Of a stretch of 64,000 nt of DNA, positions 42,299 through 50,690 are shown in pieces. This DNA is from Treponema sp. (GTDB lineage Bacteria; Spirochaetota; Spirochaetia; Treponematales; Treponemataceae): the NCBI GenBank assembly GCA_017963165.1, contig JAGCTZ010000125.1, forward strand, positions 11,453 to 75,452. The letters run 5' to 3'. Position numbers and translations under genes: made by a program. Position 1 is the stretch's first letter. Each line of letters opens with the position of its first letter. The notes under the pieces were generated by a model that made no database searches, was not told where the DNA came from, and saw nothing but the letters and a program-made list of their open reading frames with translations.

Positions 42299-43551
42299 TG
42301 GATTTTTGGAAAATCGGAATATCTGGTAGTCCAGCAGGGGCTAAGAAATTCCCGCTTCATTTCCCAACCGGTTGTTTCGCCGGCCTTTGCAAGTGTTAGT
42401 GCTCCTCGCCCATAGTGACTTGTAATTTTATCTACGCTGTCCATTAACCTCCGTTTTTTTTCATCCTCCATGGGGTCTACCCAAAGATGTCCCTGATACG
42501 CTGCAGGCCGAATTTCCATAAGCGTAACCATGATTGTTTTGTAGCCATAACCCTTCCTGTAAATGCGTGGAAGAATTACGCGTGCCGCCGCGACAATATC
42601 TGGTGTATAGCTTGTCATTCGTGTAAGGTAAGCAATTGCGCCATTTGCATACTGACTTTCTGTGTCCTCGGAATAATAGTTGCAGGTAGAAATGTAGATG
42701 GAAACAGCACCACATTCGCTGCCTTGCTGGCGCAGACGTTCTACTGCAAGTTCTGTATATTGTACAAGGGCACATTCCAGAGTTTTCATATCGTAAACAC
42801 GGATAGAAAACTGACGGCTCGAAGTAATTACTTCTTTTTTATCTCGTGTGATTTTATCTATGCAGCGGATTCCGTTCAGTTCGCGCACAGTTGCATAGCC
42901 CTGAATGGTCAGGAGTTTTTTTGCTGTGTCCAGTCGCATGTTCTTAAGGTCAAGCGCAGTTTTTATGCCGTGCCGGTTCAGGACTTTTGCACGGGCAGGG
43001 CCTATTCCCCAGATTGTTCCGCAGTCGGTGGAGGCGAGCAGTTCGTCTACCTTGTCTGGTTCGTAGACAAAAACTCCACCATGCTCCTTTGCCTTTTTGT
43101 TGTAAAGTTTAGAAAGCGTTTTGGTGGGAGCTGCGCCAACACAAATAGGCATGCCAACTTCTTTGTAAATGCGCCGCTTAAGCTCGTGCCCCAGTTGATA
43201 CCAGTCGTCCAGAGAAAAATTGCATTTGTCAAAAAACAGAAACGCCTCGTCTATAGAGTATTCTTCTATGGCGGGCGCATATTCCATATATATAGAAGTA
43301 ATCCTACGGTTTATGTCTGCATAAAGCGTGTAGTTACTTGAAAAAATAGTGATGTGCCGCATGTTGCAAAGGTCTCTTACTTTAAAATATGGGTCGCCGC
43401 GTTTTATACCTAAAGCCTTTGCCTCTTTGTTCAGTGCAATGATAATTCCGTCATTATTGGATAAAACCGCTACAGGTTTACCGCGCAGGTCCGGCCTGAA
43501 AATCTGTTCGCAGGAGGCATAAAAACTGTTTCCGTCAGCATGAAAAATCAT
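42295..43551 (-). CDS. umuC: DNA polymerase V catalytic subunit UmuC
   Basis: This Y-family translesion polymerase of 418 residues has the catalytic residues in FHADGNSFYASCE (residues 3-15) and SIDEAFLFFD (near 100). The palm/thumb continues with VGAAPTKTLSKLYNKKAKE, a helix-hairpin-helix at WGIGPARAKVLNRHG and the little-finger region near DMKTLECALVQYTELAVERL. It performs error-prone bypass with UmuD-prime and RecA. It lies downstream of the umuD-like gene, separated by 48 nt that contain an R1 repeat and no strong ribosome binding site. Its end overlaps the convergent diguanylate cyclase gene. Confidence 0.93.
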   Translation of the reverse strand: MIFHADGNSFYASCEQIFRPDLRGKPVAVLSNNDGIIIALNKEAKALGIKRGDPYFKVRDLCNMRHITIFSSNYTLYADINRRITSIYMEYAPAIEEYSIDEAFLFFDKCNFSLDDWYQLGHELKRRIYKEVGMPICVGAAPTKTLSKLYNKKAKEHGGVFVYEPDKVDELLASTDCGTIWGIGPARAKVLNRHGIKTALDLKNMRLDTAKKLLTIQGYATVRELNGIRCIDKITRDKKEVITSSRQFSIRVYDMKTLECALVQYTELAVERLRQQGSECGAVSIYISTCNYYSEDTESQYANGAIAYLTRMTSYTPDIVAAARVILPRIYRKGYGYKTIMVTLMEIRPAAYQGHLWVDPMEDEKKRRLMDSVDKITSHYGRGALTLAKAGETTGWEMKREFLSPCWTTRYSDFPKIH

Positions 43552-43559
43552 AAGCGTAT

Positions 43560-43584
43560 GGGGTCCCTGAGCCTGTCGAAGGGC
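43560..43584. repeat. R1 repeat between umuD-like gene and umuC
   Basis: GGGTCCCTGAGCCTGTCGAA followed by GGGC, filling half the intergenic gap. A hairpin here could reduce UmuC relative to UmuD. Confidence 0.85.
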
Positions 43585-43599
43585 AGCAGAGGATTCTCC

Positions 43600-43905
43600 T
43601 TATATCTCCTTTACCGTGTGAATTACATGAACAATGGCTCCCGTCACAAGCGCCTCTCCCTTAATGCTGCAAACCCGCCCGATTACAAACTCTCCTTCGC
43701 TTTCATAAACAACAAGCGAGTTTTCTGTAATCTTTTTTGCCCTGTCAATAATCAGCAGATCGCCGTTAAAAATGCACATGCCGGAGTAGCGGTCTGTATC
43801 AACTGTCATAAAAACAGTAGCCGAAGGATGCTTTATAAAAAGCGTGTTGAGATCAAATTTATTATCTTCATACCCTTGAGCCGGGCTCGGAAATCCAGTA
43901 ATCAT
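43600..43905 (-). CDS. umuD: UmuD homologue encoded directly in the processed (UmuD-prime) form
   Basis: The 101-residue protein begins MITGFPSPAQGYEDNKFDLN, matching UmuD from its self-cleavage site (Cys24/Gly25-Phe-Pro-Ser-Pro). The N-terminal arm is absent: an in-frame TAA lies 6 nt upstream of the ATG, so no longer form is possible. HPSATVFMTVDTD aligns with the strand before the usual G-D-S-M, but the nucleophile Ser position is Arg (TDRYSGMC). The general-base Lys region (usually E-F-T-V-K-K) reads EFVIGRV. Both catalytic residues thus appear lost. It should dimerise and bind UmuC directly to give active Pol V without RecA-stimulated cleavage. Confidence 0.85.
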   Translation of the reverse strand: MITGFPSPAQGYEDNKFDLNTLFIKHPSATVFMTVDTDRYSGMCIFNGDLLIIDRAKKITENSLVVYESEGEFVIGRVCSIKGEALVTGAIVHVIHTVKEI

Positions 43906-43917
43906 GCGTCGTTAATG

Positions 43918-43946
43918 ATAATACTATTGGAATACTTTAAAGTCAA
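43918..43946 (-). promoter_or_regulatory. umuDC promoter
   Basis: Read on the minus strand: TTGACT (43941-43946), 17-nt spacer, TATTAT (43918-43923). Transcription would start about 5 nt before the ATG. The spacer contains GGAATACTT (43929-43937) and another AATACT (43920-43925) overlaps the -10 box. Confidence 0.65.
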
Positions 43947-43969
43947 GAAAATAATCAAACGGAATACTT
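43920..43969. promoter_or_regulatory. Repeated AATACT / GGAATACTT candidate operator
   Basis: GGAATACTT occurs twice in the same orientation, at 43929-43937 and 43961-43969 (32 bp apart, three helical turns). A third AATACT lies at 43920-43925. They cover the umuDC promoter and abut the -35 of the divergent S24 repressor gene. This is where an SOS-type repressor would be expected to bind. Confidence 0.55.
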
Positions 43970-43970
43970 A

Positions 43971-43998
43971 TTGTTTTTTTTAGATTATGTGCTATAAT
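43971..43998 (+). promoter_or_regulatory. Promoter of the S24 repressor gene, leaderless
   Basis: TTGTTT (43971-43976), 16-nt spacer, TATAAT (43993-43998), then exactly 7 nt to the ATG at 44006. Confidence 0.6.
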
Positions 43999-44005
43999 GG
44001 GGAAC

Positions 44006-44668
44006 ATGCAGGCACAAGACTTTTGGAAAAAAATAAAAGACCAGCTCGCAGATCATGGCAAGACACAGGAATGGCTTTGCGAACAGACAGGTATGGAGCT
44101 GCAGGGGCTCAGAAACAGAATTTACAAGAACAGATTTCCTACAATAGAAGAGGCGCTCAAGATTCTTGCTGTATTTGATTTAACCGCAGAAGAATTTTTC
44201 GGCGATGAAGGGGCGGGGTCTGGTACTGGCACAGGTTCTCCAGCAGTTGTATCCACAAGAACTGGTCCCAAAGGTGTTATGCTTATCCCCGTAATGGAGC
44301 AGGCTTTTTCTGCAGGCCATGGACAGTTTGTCCCGGATACAGAAGAAGTTACAGAATACATTTCGGTACCAGGCAATCTAAAAAGATTCGGCGGCAAGCT
44401 TGCAGCATCCAGAGTGCAGGGTGATTCAATGGAGCCAACTCTCTTCAACGGCGACATAATCATCTGCGATTTAAACGGCTATGACGGCACCGACGGCATC
44501 TACACCATAATCTACAAAGGCAACGGCTTCGTAAAACGCCTGCAGCGCACCAGCGACGGAGTAAAAATCATTTCCGACAACCGCCACTACGACCCAATGT
44601 TCGAAAGCTCTCAAAGCGAAGATTTCAAAGTAATTGGCAAGGTTCGGGCGGTGATGCATAGTATGTAA
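44006..44668 (+). CDS. CI/LexA-like self-cleaving repressor (XRE domain plus S24 peptidase)
   Basis: This 220-residue regulator has an N-terminal helix-turn-helix (residues 1-65, HGKTQEWLCEQTGMELQGLR). A Gly/Thr-rich linker lies at about 70-90, then a C-terminal S24 domain. The catalytic Ser is in VQGDSMEPTLFNGD near residue 143 and the catalytic Lys in GNGFVKRLQR near 178. In this family RecA-stimulated self-cleavage releases DNA after damage. A cleavage dipeptide is plausible in the AFSAGHGQ region near residue 103. It is divergent from umuDC and most likely represses it. The ATG at 44006 was chosen because an ATG at 43997 overlaps the -10 box. Confidence 0.88.
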   Translation: MQAQDFWKKIKDQLADHGKTQEWLCEQTGMELQGLRNRIYKNRFPTIEEALKILAVFDLTAEEFFGDEGAGSGTGTGSPAVVSTRTGPKGVMLIPVMEQAFSAGHGQFVPDTEEVTEYISVPGNLKRFGGKLAASRVQGDSMEPTLFNGDIIICDLNGYDGTDGIYTIIYKGNGFVKRLQRTSDGVKIISDNRHYDPMFESSQSEDFKVIGKVRAVMHSM

Positions 44669-44677
44669 GATAAAGGA

Positions 44678-44762
44678 GGGGTAAGTCTCCCCCTCGCTAC
44701 AACCCGCTGCGCGGTTTTTCGCTACCCCCTCTCCTAGGGGCGCTGCCCCTAAAACCCCGTGC
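44678..44762. repeat. R2-type GC-rich repeat before the hsd operon
   Basis: In reverse complement it contains ACGGGGTTTTAGGGGCAGCG, CCCCTAGGAGAGGGGGTAGC and GCGAGGGGGAGACTTACCCC, matching the other R2 blocks. It has strong hairpin potential and could end the repressor transcript. Confidence 0.75.
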
Positions 44763-44766
44763 GTAA

Positions 44767-44795
44767 TTAGAAAACAGATTTTGTTATGATATAAT
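44767..44795 (+). promoter_or_regulatory. hsd operon promoter
   Basis: TTAGAA (44767-44772), 17-nt spacer, TATAAT (44790-44795). An AAAGGG ribosome binding site lies before the ATG at 44818. Confidence 0.55.
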
Positions 44796-44817
44796 AAAAT
44801 ATATAAAGGGAAAAAGA

Positions 44818-46725
44818 ATGTCACAAAACAACATAAAATCACTAGAAAACGACCTCTGGGAAAGTGCAGATGCATTACGCGAAGGTTCAAAACTCAGCTC
44901 ACAGGAATACTGTATGCCAGTTCTCGGACTCATTTACCTTCGTTATGCTTTTACTCGTTTTAAATATGTAGAAGCAGAAATTCTCAAAGACCGTCCAAGC
45001 CGTAACGGAGTAAAACTCCCTGTTGAATCAAGTGATTTTAAGTCAAAAAGTGCTATCTTCCTTCCAGAAAACGCCCGCTATGATTACCTTTTGAATCTTC
45101 CAAAAGACAAAAATCTTGGTGAAGCAGTAGATAAGGCAATGGAAGCAATCGAAAAAGAATGCCCAGATCTTTCCGGTATTCTTCCAAAAAACTATCAGAC
45201 AATTTTTAAGAATGACTTACTAAAAGATCTTCTCCGCCTTTTTAACAATGATGCTCTCAATGAAATTAGAGATGATGTCATCGGCCGCATTTATGAATAT
45301 TTCCTAAATAAGTTTGCAAAGAATATAGCCAGTGATGACGGTGTTTTCTTCACACCAAAATCTCTTGTAAGAATGATTGTAAATATCATTCAGCCAACTC
45401 ACGGAAAGATTCTTGATCCAGCCTGTGGTTCTGGCGGAATGTTTGTAAGCTCCGGAGATTTTGTAAATGCAAATGGAATTAACGCCAGTGATAAACTCAC
45501 ATTCTTTGGTCAGGAAAAAGTAGAGTTCAATGCTCGCCTTTGTAAAATGAACATGGCAGTTCATGGTCTTAATGCAAAAATCATCAGCGGAGATGAAGCT
45601 AACTCTTTCTACAATGATTATCACAAGCTCGAAGGCAAATGTGATTACGTTATGGCGAATCCGCCTTTCAACGTAAATAAAGTAAAATACGAAGCAGCGC
45701 TTAATGCCGGTCGTCTTCCTTTCGGACTTCCTGGCTACAATGAAAAAACAAAAGAAATTGGAAACGCAAACTATCTTTGGATAAGTTATTTCTATGCATA
45801 TCTGAATGAAACCGGTCGTGCAGGTTTTGTTATGGCTTCCTCTGCAACAGACAGCCAGCATGCAGACCGCGATATCCGCCAGAAGCTTGTAGAAACTGGT
45901 GATGTAGATGTAATCCTCAGCGTTGGAAATAACTTTTTCTATACGCTTAGTCTTCCTTGTACCCTCTGGTTCTTTGATAAAGGCAAAAAGGATGAACTTA
46001 AAAACAAGGTGCTTTTTATAGATGCCCGCAATTATTTTACAGTTGTAGACCGCAACTTAAACGAATGGACAAAATGGCAGATTAAAAATCTTACCAGCAT
46101 TGTTCATCTTTATCGCGGAGAAACTGAAAAATATAAAGCTGTAATAAATGATTATTGCAATTACTTTCATGATATTGCTAACACCTTCATTGAGCGCAAA
46201 ATGAAAGAGACGCTTGAAGTCTGTAAAGATGAAAAAGATTTCACAGCCGTTCACAAAGCAATTCAAGATGAAATTGAAAATATTAAGAACGAACAGAAAC
46301 AACATGAAATTGAATTTGATAAAAAGATAGAAGCCGCAAATAAAGCCGGAGATAAGAAAACTGCAAACCAGGCAAAACGTGATAAAAAGAATGTAATTCA
46401 AGGACTTGAAGGTTTACTTTCTGATATTGGCGAAGTCCTCGATGTTGCAAACGATGCCCTCTGGCTTTCTGAAAAGTTTGGAGAAGGAAACTATTCTGAT
46501 GTTGCAGGTCTTTGCAAAATTGCTACCCGTGCAGAAATTGCAGAGAAAAATTATTCCCTTACTCCAGGTGCTTATGTTGGCGTTGCCGAAGTTCAGGATA
46601 ATGATGAAAACTTTGAAGAACGTATGAAAGAGATTCACAATGAACTCAACACTTTGCAAAATGAAAGTAATGATTTGATGGCAACAATCAATGCAAATCT
46701 TAAAGAACTTGGATTGGAAAAATAG
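44818..46725 (+). CDS. hsdM: Type I restriction-modification DNA methyltransferase subunit M
   Basis: This N6-adenine methyltransferase subunit of 635 residues has the N-terminal HsdM helical domain. The SAM site DPACGSGGMFVSSGD lies near residue 199 and the catalytic MANPPFN near 279. A long charged, coiled C-terminal extension (about 440-635, rich in Lys/Glu) should contact HsdS. With HsdS it methylates the recognition site; with HsdR it forms the restriction complex. The operon order here is M, KilA-N protein, S, unknown nuclease-like protein, R. Confidence 0.95.
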   Translation: MSQNNIKSLENDLWESADALREGSKLSSQEYCMPVLGLIYLRYAFTRFKYVEAEILKDRPSRNGVKLPVESSDFKSKSAIFLPENARYDYLLNLPKDKNLGEAVDKAMEAIEKECPDLSGILPKNYQTIFKNDLLKDLLRLFNNDALNEIRDDVIGRIYEYFLNKFAKNIASDDGVFFTPKSLVRMIVNIIQPTHGKILDPACGSGGMFVSSGDFVNANGINASDKLTFFGQEKVEFNARLCKMNMAVHGLNAKIISGDEANSFYNDYHKLEGKCDYVMANPPFNVNKVKYEAALNAGRLPFGLPGYNEKTKEIGNANYLWISYFYAYLNETGRAGFVMASSATDSQHADRDIRQKLVETGDVDVILSVGNNFFYTLSLPCTLWFFDKGKKDELKNKVLFIDARNYFTVVDRNLNEWTKWQIKNLTSIVHLYRGETEKYKAVINDYCNYFHDIANTFIERKMKETLEVCKDEKDFTAVHKAIQDEIENIKNEQKQHEIEFDKKIEAANKAGDKKTANQAKRDKKNVIQGLEGLLSDIGEVLDVANDALWLSEKFGEGNYSDVAGLCKIATRAEIAEKNYSLTPGAYVGVAEVQDNDENFEERMKEIHNELNTLQNESNDLMATINANLKELGLEK

Positions 46726-46732
46726 GAGTATT

Positions 46733-46760
46733 TAATTATGGCGAATTCGCCTTAATTAGA
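46733..46760. promoter_or_regulatory. Near-perfect 28-bp palindrome between hsdM and the KilA-N gene
   Basis: The centre is GGCGAATTCGCC (46740-46751) and the arms continue as TTAATTAT / TTAATTAG. It lies directly after hsdM and before a TATAAAAT sequence that could start a secondary transcript. It may be a binding site for the KilA-N protein or another regulator of the S/R genes. Confidence 0.45.
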
Positions 46761-46814
46761 GTCATAAAAATGCAGAAAGATAAGGCATTTCTGTTATAAA
46801 ATATGAGGTACAAT

Positions 46815-47642
46815 ATGGCAAAAGCTAATAAAATCGAAGTTGAAGGAAGCGAAATTTCAGTAGTTAAAAATCAGAATGAAGATTATGTTAGTCTTACAGA
46901 TATGGCAAAGTTTAAAAATGCCGAAAATACCGGGCTTGTTATTTCTCATTGGCTAAGTACCAGATTTGCGATTGATTTTCTGGGGATTTGGGAGCAGATT
47001 AACAATCCAGATTTTAATCTTACTGAATTCAGTAACATTAGATTTAATGCTGGAAGCAATGGCTATGTACTTTCTGCAAAACAATGGATAGAAAGAACAA
47101 ATGCTATAGGAATAATTTCTAGTGCCGGTCGTTATGGTGGAACATATGCACATAAAGATATTGCCTTTGAATTTGGTTCTTGGCTAAGTCCGGAATTTAA
47201 GTATTATCTTATCCGCGAATACCAGCGCCTAAAGGAAGAAGAACAAAAGCAGCTTGGCTGGAGTGCAAAACGTGAACTTGCAAAAATCAATTATCGTATT
47301 CATACAGATGCTATAAAGCAGAATCTTATTCCGCCGGAGCTTACACCCGCTCAAAAATCTTTTGTTTATGCAGATGAAGCAGATATGCTAAATGTTGCTA
47401 TGTTTGGTGTTACCGCAAAACAGTGGCGAGAAGCAAATCCAGACTTAAAAGGAAACATTCGCGATTATGCGACAATAAATCAGCTGATTTGTCTTAGCAA
47501 TATGGAAAATCTGAATGCGGTATTTATTGATGATGGACTTCCACAAAACGAACGTTTGGAAAAATTGAACAAAATCGCTATTCAGCAGATGAAAGTTCTG
47601 GAAAACGTTGAAGACAGAAAGCTTCTGACGAAAGGAAAATAA
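46815..47642 (+). CDS. KilA-N domain DNA-binding protein in the type I R-M operon
   Basis: This 275-residue protein has an N-terminal KilA-N domain (residues 1-140: ISVVKNQNEDYVSLTDMAKF, VISHWLSTRFAIDFLGIWEQ, GRYGGTYAHKDIAFEFGSWL). It has a conserved C-terminal part (YADEADMLNVAMFGVTAKQW, REANP). Proteins of this type are often embedded between hsdM and hsdS. They are thought to bind DNA and may regulate the system, but the role is not established. I chose the ATG at 46815 with GAGG 6 nt upstream over the one at 46803. Confidence 0.85.
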   Translation: MAKANKIEVEGSEISVVKNQNEDYVSLTDMAKFKNAENTGLVISHWLSTRFAIDFLGIWEQINNPDFNLTEFSNIRFNAGSNGYVLSAKQWIERTNAIGIISSAGRYGGTYAHKDIAFEFGSWLSPEFKYYLIREYQRLKEEEQKQLGWSAKRELAKINYRIHTDAIKQNLIPPELTPAQKSFVYADEADMLNVAMFGVTAKQWREANPDLKGNIRDYATINQLICLSNMENLNAVFIDDGLPQNERLEKLNKIAIQQMKVLENVEDRKLLTKGK

Positions 47643-48884
47643 ATGGCAACAGAGTGGAAGAAAGGATTCTTAAATCAGATATGCAGAATCGGTGATGGTG
47701 CGCATGCTTCTCTAAAACGCCAAACTGAAGGGATTCTTTATTTAACTGCAAAAAACATAACTCAAACAGGTATAGATTTAACGACAGTTGATTATATAGA
47801 TGAAAAAACTTTTGAAAAACATTTTACAGAGAAATCTTCGACTGTTTCTTGCCCTAAAGAAGGAGACATTTTATATAGCATCATTGGTTCCGTTGGTGGA
47901 TGTTATATTGTCAAAAAGGAAACCATCGGAATATCCAGTAGTGTTGCAATTTTTCGACCAGATAAGAATAAAATAAATAATTTATTTCTCTATTATTATA
48001 TTAAGAGTCCTTTCTTCTATAACAGTATCTTAGCAATTAAAACCGGAGCAGCTCAGGGGTTTATGAGTTTAGGAAAACTTGGTAGTGTAGAAATAAAGTA
48101 TCCTGAATCACTTGAAACCCAACAAAAAATCGCCGGAATACTTTCTGCATACGATGACCTCATAGAAAAAAATCGCAAACAGATAAAACTTTTGGAAGAA
48201 GCAGCACAGAAGCTCTACAAAGAATGGTTTGTAAAACTCAACTTCCCCGGCCATGAAAACGTAAAGATTGTGGATGGTGTGCCAGAAGGTTGGAAGAAAG
48301 CTGAACTAAATACCGTGTTGTCTAAAGTTACTACTGGTTTAAATCCTAGAAAAAACTTTGTCCTTGGTAAAGGAAACAATTATTACGTTACTATTAAAAA
48401 CATGGGCGATAACAACCTTTACCTTGATGATAAATGTGACAAGGTGGATGACGAAGCTCTAGAAAAGATAAATAAACGTTCTGATTTACAAACAGGAGAT
48501 ATTCTTTTCTCTGGAATTGGAACAATTGGACGTGTTTATTTGGTAAGCATTTCTACTGATAATTGGGATGTCAGTGAATCAGTTTTTACTTTAAGAGCAA
48601 ATGAATTTATTTCAAAAGAATTTTTATATTTGCTTCTTCTTTCAGATGATATGCAAGCATATTGTGATTTAAATGCACATGGAGCTGCACAAAGAGGAAT
48701 ACGTATGGCTGATTTAAAAGCTTACAAATTTGCTTTACCAAACTCTAATTTAATAACAAGATTTACAAAAATAATTGCTCCGTATATTTCGAAAGCACAG
48801 TGCTTAAAGAATCAAAATGTTAGTCTTCAAACCGCCCGTGATAAGCTTTTGCCACGACTTATGAATGGAGATATAAATGTCTGA
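47643..48884 (+). CDS. hsdS: Type I restriction-modification specificity subunit S
   Basis: This 413-residue protein sets the DNA recognition sequence. It has two target-recognition domains, each followed by a conserved helical spacer. The central one is TQQKIAGILSAYDDLIEKNR with LLEEAAQKLYKEWFV (about residues 160-200). The C-terminal one is FTKIIAPYISKAQCL with SLQTARDKLLPRLMNGDI. The half-sites are bipartite. It starts directly after the KilA-N stop (TAA-ATG) and its last codons overlap the next gene by 8 nt. Confidence 0.94.
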   Translation: MATEWKKGFLNQICRIGDGAHASLKRQTEGILYLTAKNITQTGIDLTTVDYIDEKTFEKHFTEKSSTVSCPKEGDILYSIIGSVGGCYIVKKETIGISSSVAIFRPDKNKINNLFLYYYIKSPFFYNSILAIKTGAAQGFMSLGKLGSVEIKYPESLETQQKIAGILSAYDDLIEKNRKQIKLLEEAAQKLYKEWFVKLNFPGHENVKIVDGVPEGWKKAELNTVLSKVTTGLNPRKNFVLGKGNNYYVTIKNMGDNNLYLDDKCDKVDDEALEKINKRSDLQTGDILFSGIGTIGRVYLVSISTDNWDVSESVFTLRANEFISKEFLYLLLLSDDMQAYCDLNAHGAAQRGIRMADLKAYKFALPNSNLITRFTKIIAPYISKAQCLKNQNVSLQTARDKLLPRLMNGDINV

Positions 48885-50673
48885 CGAAAAAGTATATTGG
48901 GATTATTATAAACAAGCATTTTTGCATTTTCATATAGAGTTAGAGAATCTAGGGGTAATGCGCCAATTATATTTAATCGAAAGACGAAAGTTTTGGAAGT
49001 CTATTCCTCTCAAAGAATATGAATATGAAGAAGCCACAATGTTACTATCAGATTATTCACGACAATTGGAAATAGTCGCAAGTAATATTATTTCGCAAAA
49101 ATCCTTTTTGTATTGGATTCATGTTTATAGAAGAATTGCACCTGCAATACCTAAACCGGGTGCTACTATATTGGATATTTTAAATACAAGACGAATAATG
49201 GAAATAGCATTTCAAAAATATGGGAAACAAGGATTTTGTTCTCATATTGCTCGTTCAAAACAGATTGCTATTAGTCAAATATTTAATGGATTATTATTAA
49301 CTGAAGATTATTCTACAGAACGTAGGATAATAGAAAAAGCTCCAGATATGTTAGTGCTAACAGATTTTGGAGTTAATGAATTAAAAGAAATATATGAGTT
49401 AGAAAAAATATGCTTAGAGATACATTTAGTTAATAAAATGTATAGAATACTTGGAAAAGGATGTAAACTGAATTACATAAATGCCAATGAATGGTATAAT
49501 TTTACTATTACAAATGATGCAGTAAAATTAATGCAAATCTATGATAACCGAATAAATTTAAATAAAGTCAATTCTTCCTATCTAGGTGTTTATTATTCTA
49601 ATATTTCAAGTAAAAAACCTGATAGTTATTGTTTATTTCCTACTTATAATGTTGGAAATATTTCATTTGATAACTTTAAAGAAATATTTGCTAAATTATA
49701 TAAAATGGAATTCACCTGCTTAGTAAATGATTGTCCAAATTTTGTTTTTTATGAATTTGATATAAGAAGTTACTATTTAGCACATAAAGAGGCAAGTGAA
49801 AGTTTTTATGAAACAAATAAAATTAGTTTTGAAGCTCTTCTTTGTGTAATTTATTTTTTCTTTTCTGTTGTGTTTTCTGATTTTAAGAAACCAGAGTTTT
49901 TGTTAAACTATTTATTTAGAGGATATAGTATTAGAAGTAAAAAAGATATTATTAGAAATCTTGAAAATAATAAAACTTCTATAAAATCGAAAATAGGTAT
50001 CAATAATAAGGAAATATCAAGAAAAGATTTTGAAGATGCAATTAACTTTCTTAGTTTTTCAAATAAAAATAGAAACCTTTTAGATTTAAGTTATTGTAGT
50101 TTATATTTTCCTTTTTATGAAGTTAGTAATAATTTATTAATTGATTATTCTTGGATGTTTAAAACTTTCCTGACTTTATTTTTTAAATTAAAAATGGATG
50201 ATCAAAACTTTAAGGGAACAATTCTTGAGAATTCATTAAAAACATCTGAATCAATATTACCTACTGACACAATAAAAGCACAGGATGGTACTGAACATCA
50301 AATAGATTATTCTTTTATGAAGGATGATGTATTATTTATACTAGAATGCAAAGTTGTTTCAATGTCACTCGCATATGAGAGAGGTGATAAAAAAGCTGTT
50401 GATTATAGAACTGTTGATGTAGTAGAACGAGCTTTAACTGAAATTGATATAAAAGCTGATTGGCTTATAAAGCATAAAGAAATTATACTAAAATATGTTC
50501 CACAGGCAAAATGTATTGTTCCAATTGGAGTAAGTGCTTTTGTTGAATATATGCCTAGCATTGACAAAAGATATTGGTTAACTGATGAAATTCCAAGAGT
50601 TTTACTTCCAAAAGAAGTAGAATTTATCAAAACTAATCCAGTAAATATATTGTATAATAAGATAAAGATTTAA
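48877..50673 (+). CDS. Unknown AT-rich protein with PD-(D/E)xK nuclease-like motif, R-M operon cargo
   Basis: I do not recognise the family. The 598-residue protein has a helical N-terminal 440 residues without membrane segments or signal peptide. The C-terminal region resembles restriction-endonuclease-like folds: G-T-I-L-E451, then QIDYSFMKDDVLFILECKVV with Asp477, Glu490 and Lys492, followed by a charged helix. The spacing D-x12-E-C-K fits the catalytic core of PD-(D/E)xK nucleases. It overlaps hsdS by 8 nt and precedes hsdR by 17 nt, so it is part of the operon. Its AT content is much higher than that of its neighbours, pointing to recent acquisition. It may be a second defence effector. 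Confidence 0.65.
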   Translation: MSDEKVYWDYYKQAFLHFHIELENLGVMRQLYLIERRKFWKSIPLKEYEYEEATMLLSDYSRQLEIVASNIISQKSFLYWIHVYRRIAPAIPKPGATILDILNTRRIMEIAFQKYGKQGFCSHIARSKQIAISQIFNGLLLTEDYSTERRIIEKAPDMLVLTDFGVNELKEIYELEKICLEIHLVNKMYRILGKGCKLNYINANEWYNFTITNDAVKLMQIYDNRINLNKVNSSYLGVYYSNISSKKPDSYCLFPTYNVGNISFDNFKEIFAKLYKMEFTCLVNDCPNFVFYEFDIRSYYLAHKEASESFYETNKISFEALLCVIYFFFSVVFSDFKKPEFLLNYLFRGYSIRSKKDIIRNLENNKTSIKSKIGINNKEISRKDFEDAINFLSFSNKNRNLLDLSYCSLYFPFYEVSNNLLIDYSWMFKTFLTLFFKLKMDDQNFKGTILENSLKTSESILPTDTIKAQDGTEHQIDYSFMKDDVLFILECKVVSMSLAYERGDKKAVDYRTVDVVERALTEIDIKADWLIKHKEIILKYVPQAKCIVPIGVSAFVEYMPSIDKRYWLTDEIPRVLLPKEVEFIKTNPVNILYNKIKI

Positions 50674-50690
50674 TTATTGGAGACAAAATC

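Noticed and set aside
42487..43341. Open frame of 284 codons on the plus strand opposite umuC
   Set aside because: It is antisense to a clear Y-family polymerase; no motif and no start signals.
46738..46755. Five-codon frame (M-A-N-S-P) with a GGAG site directly after hsdM
   Set aside because: Probably chance, since it lies within the 28-bp palindrome; a leader peptide cannot be shown from this sequence alone.
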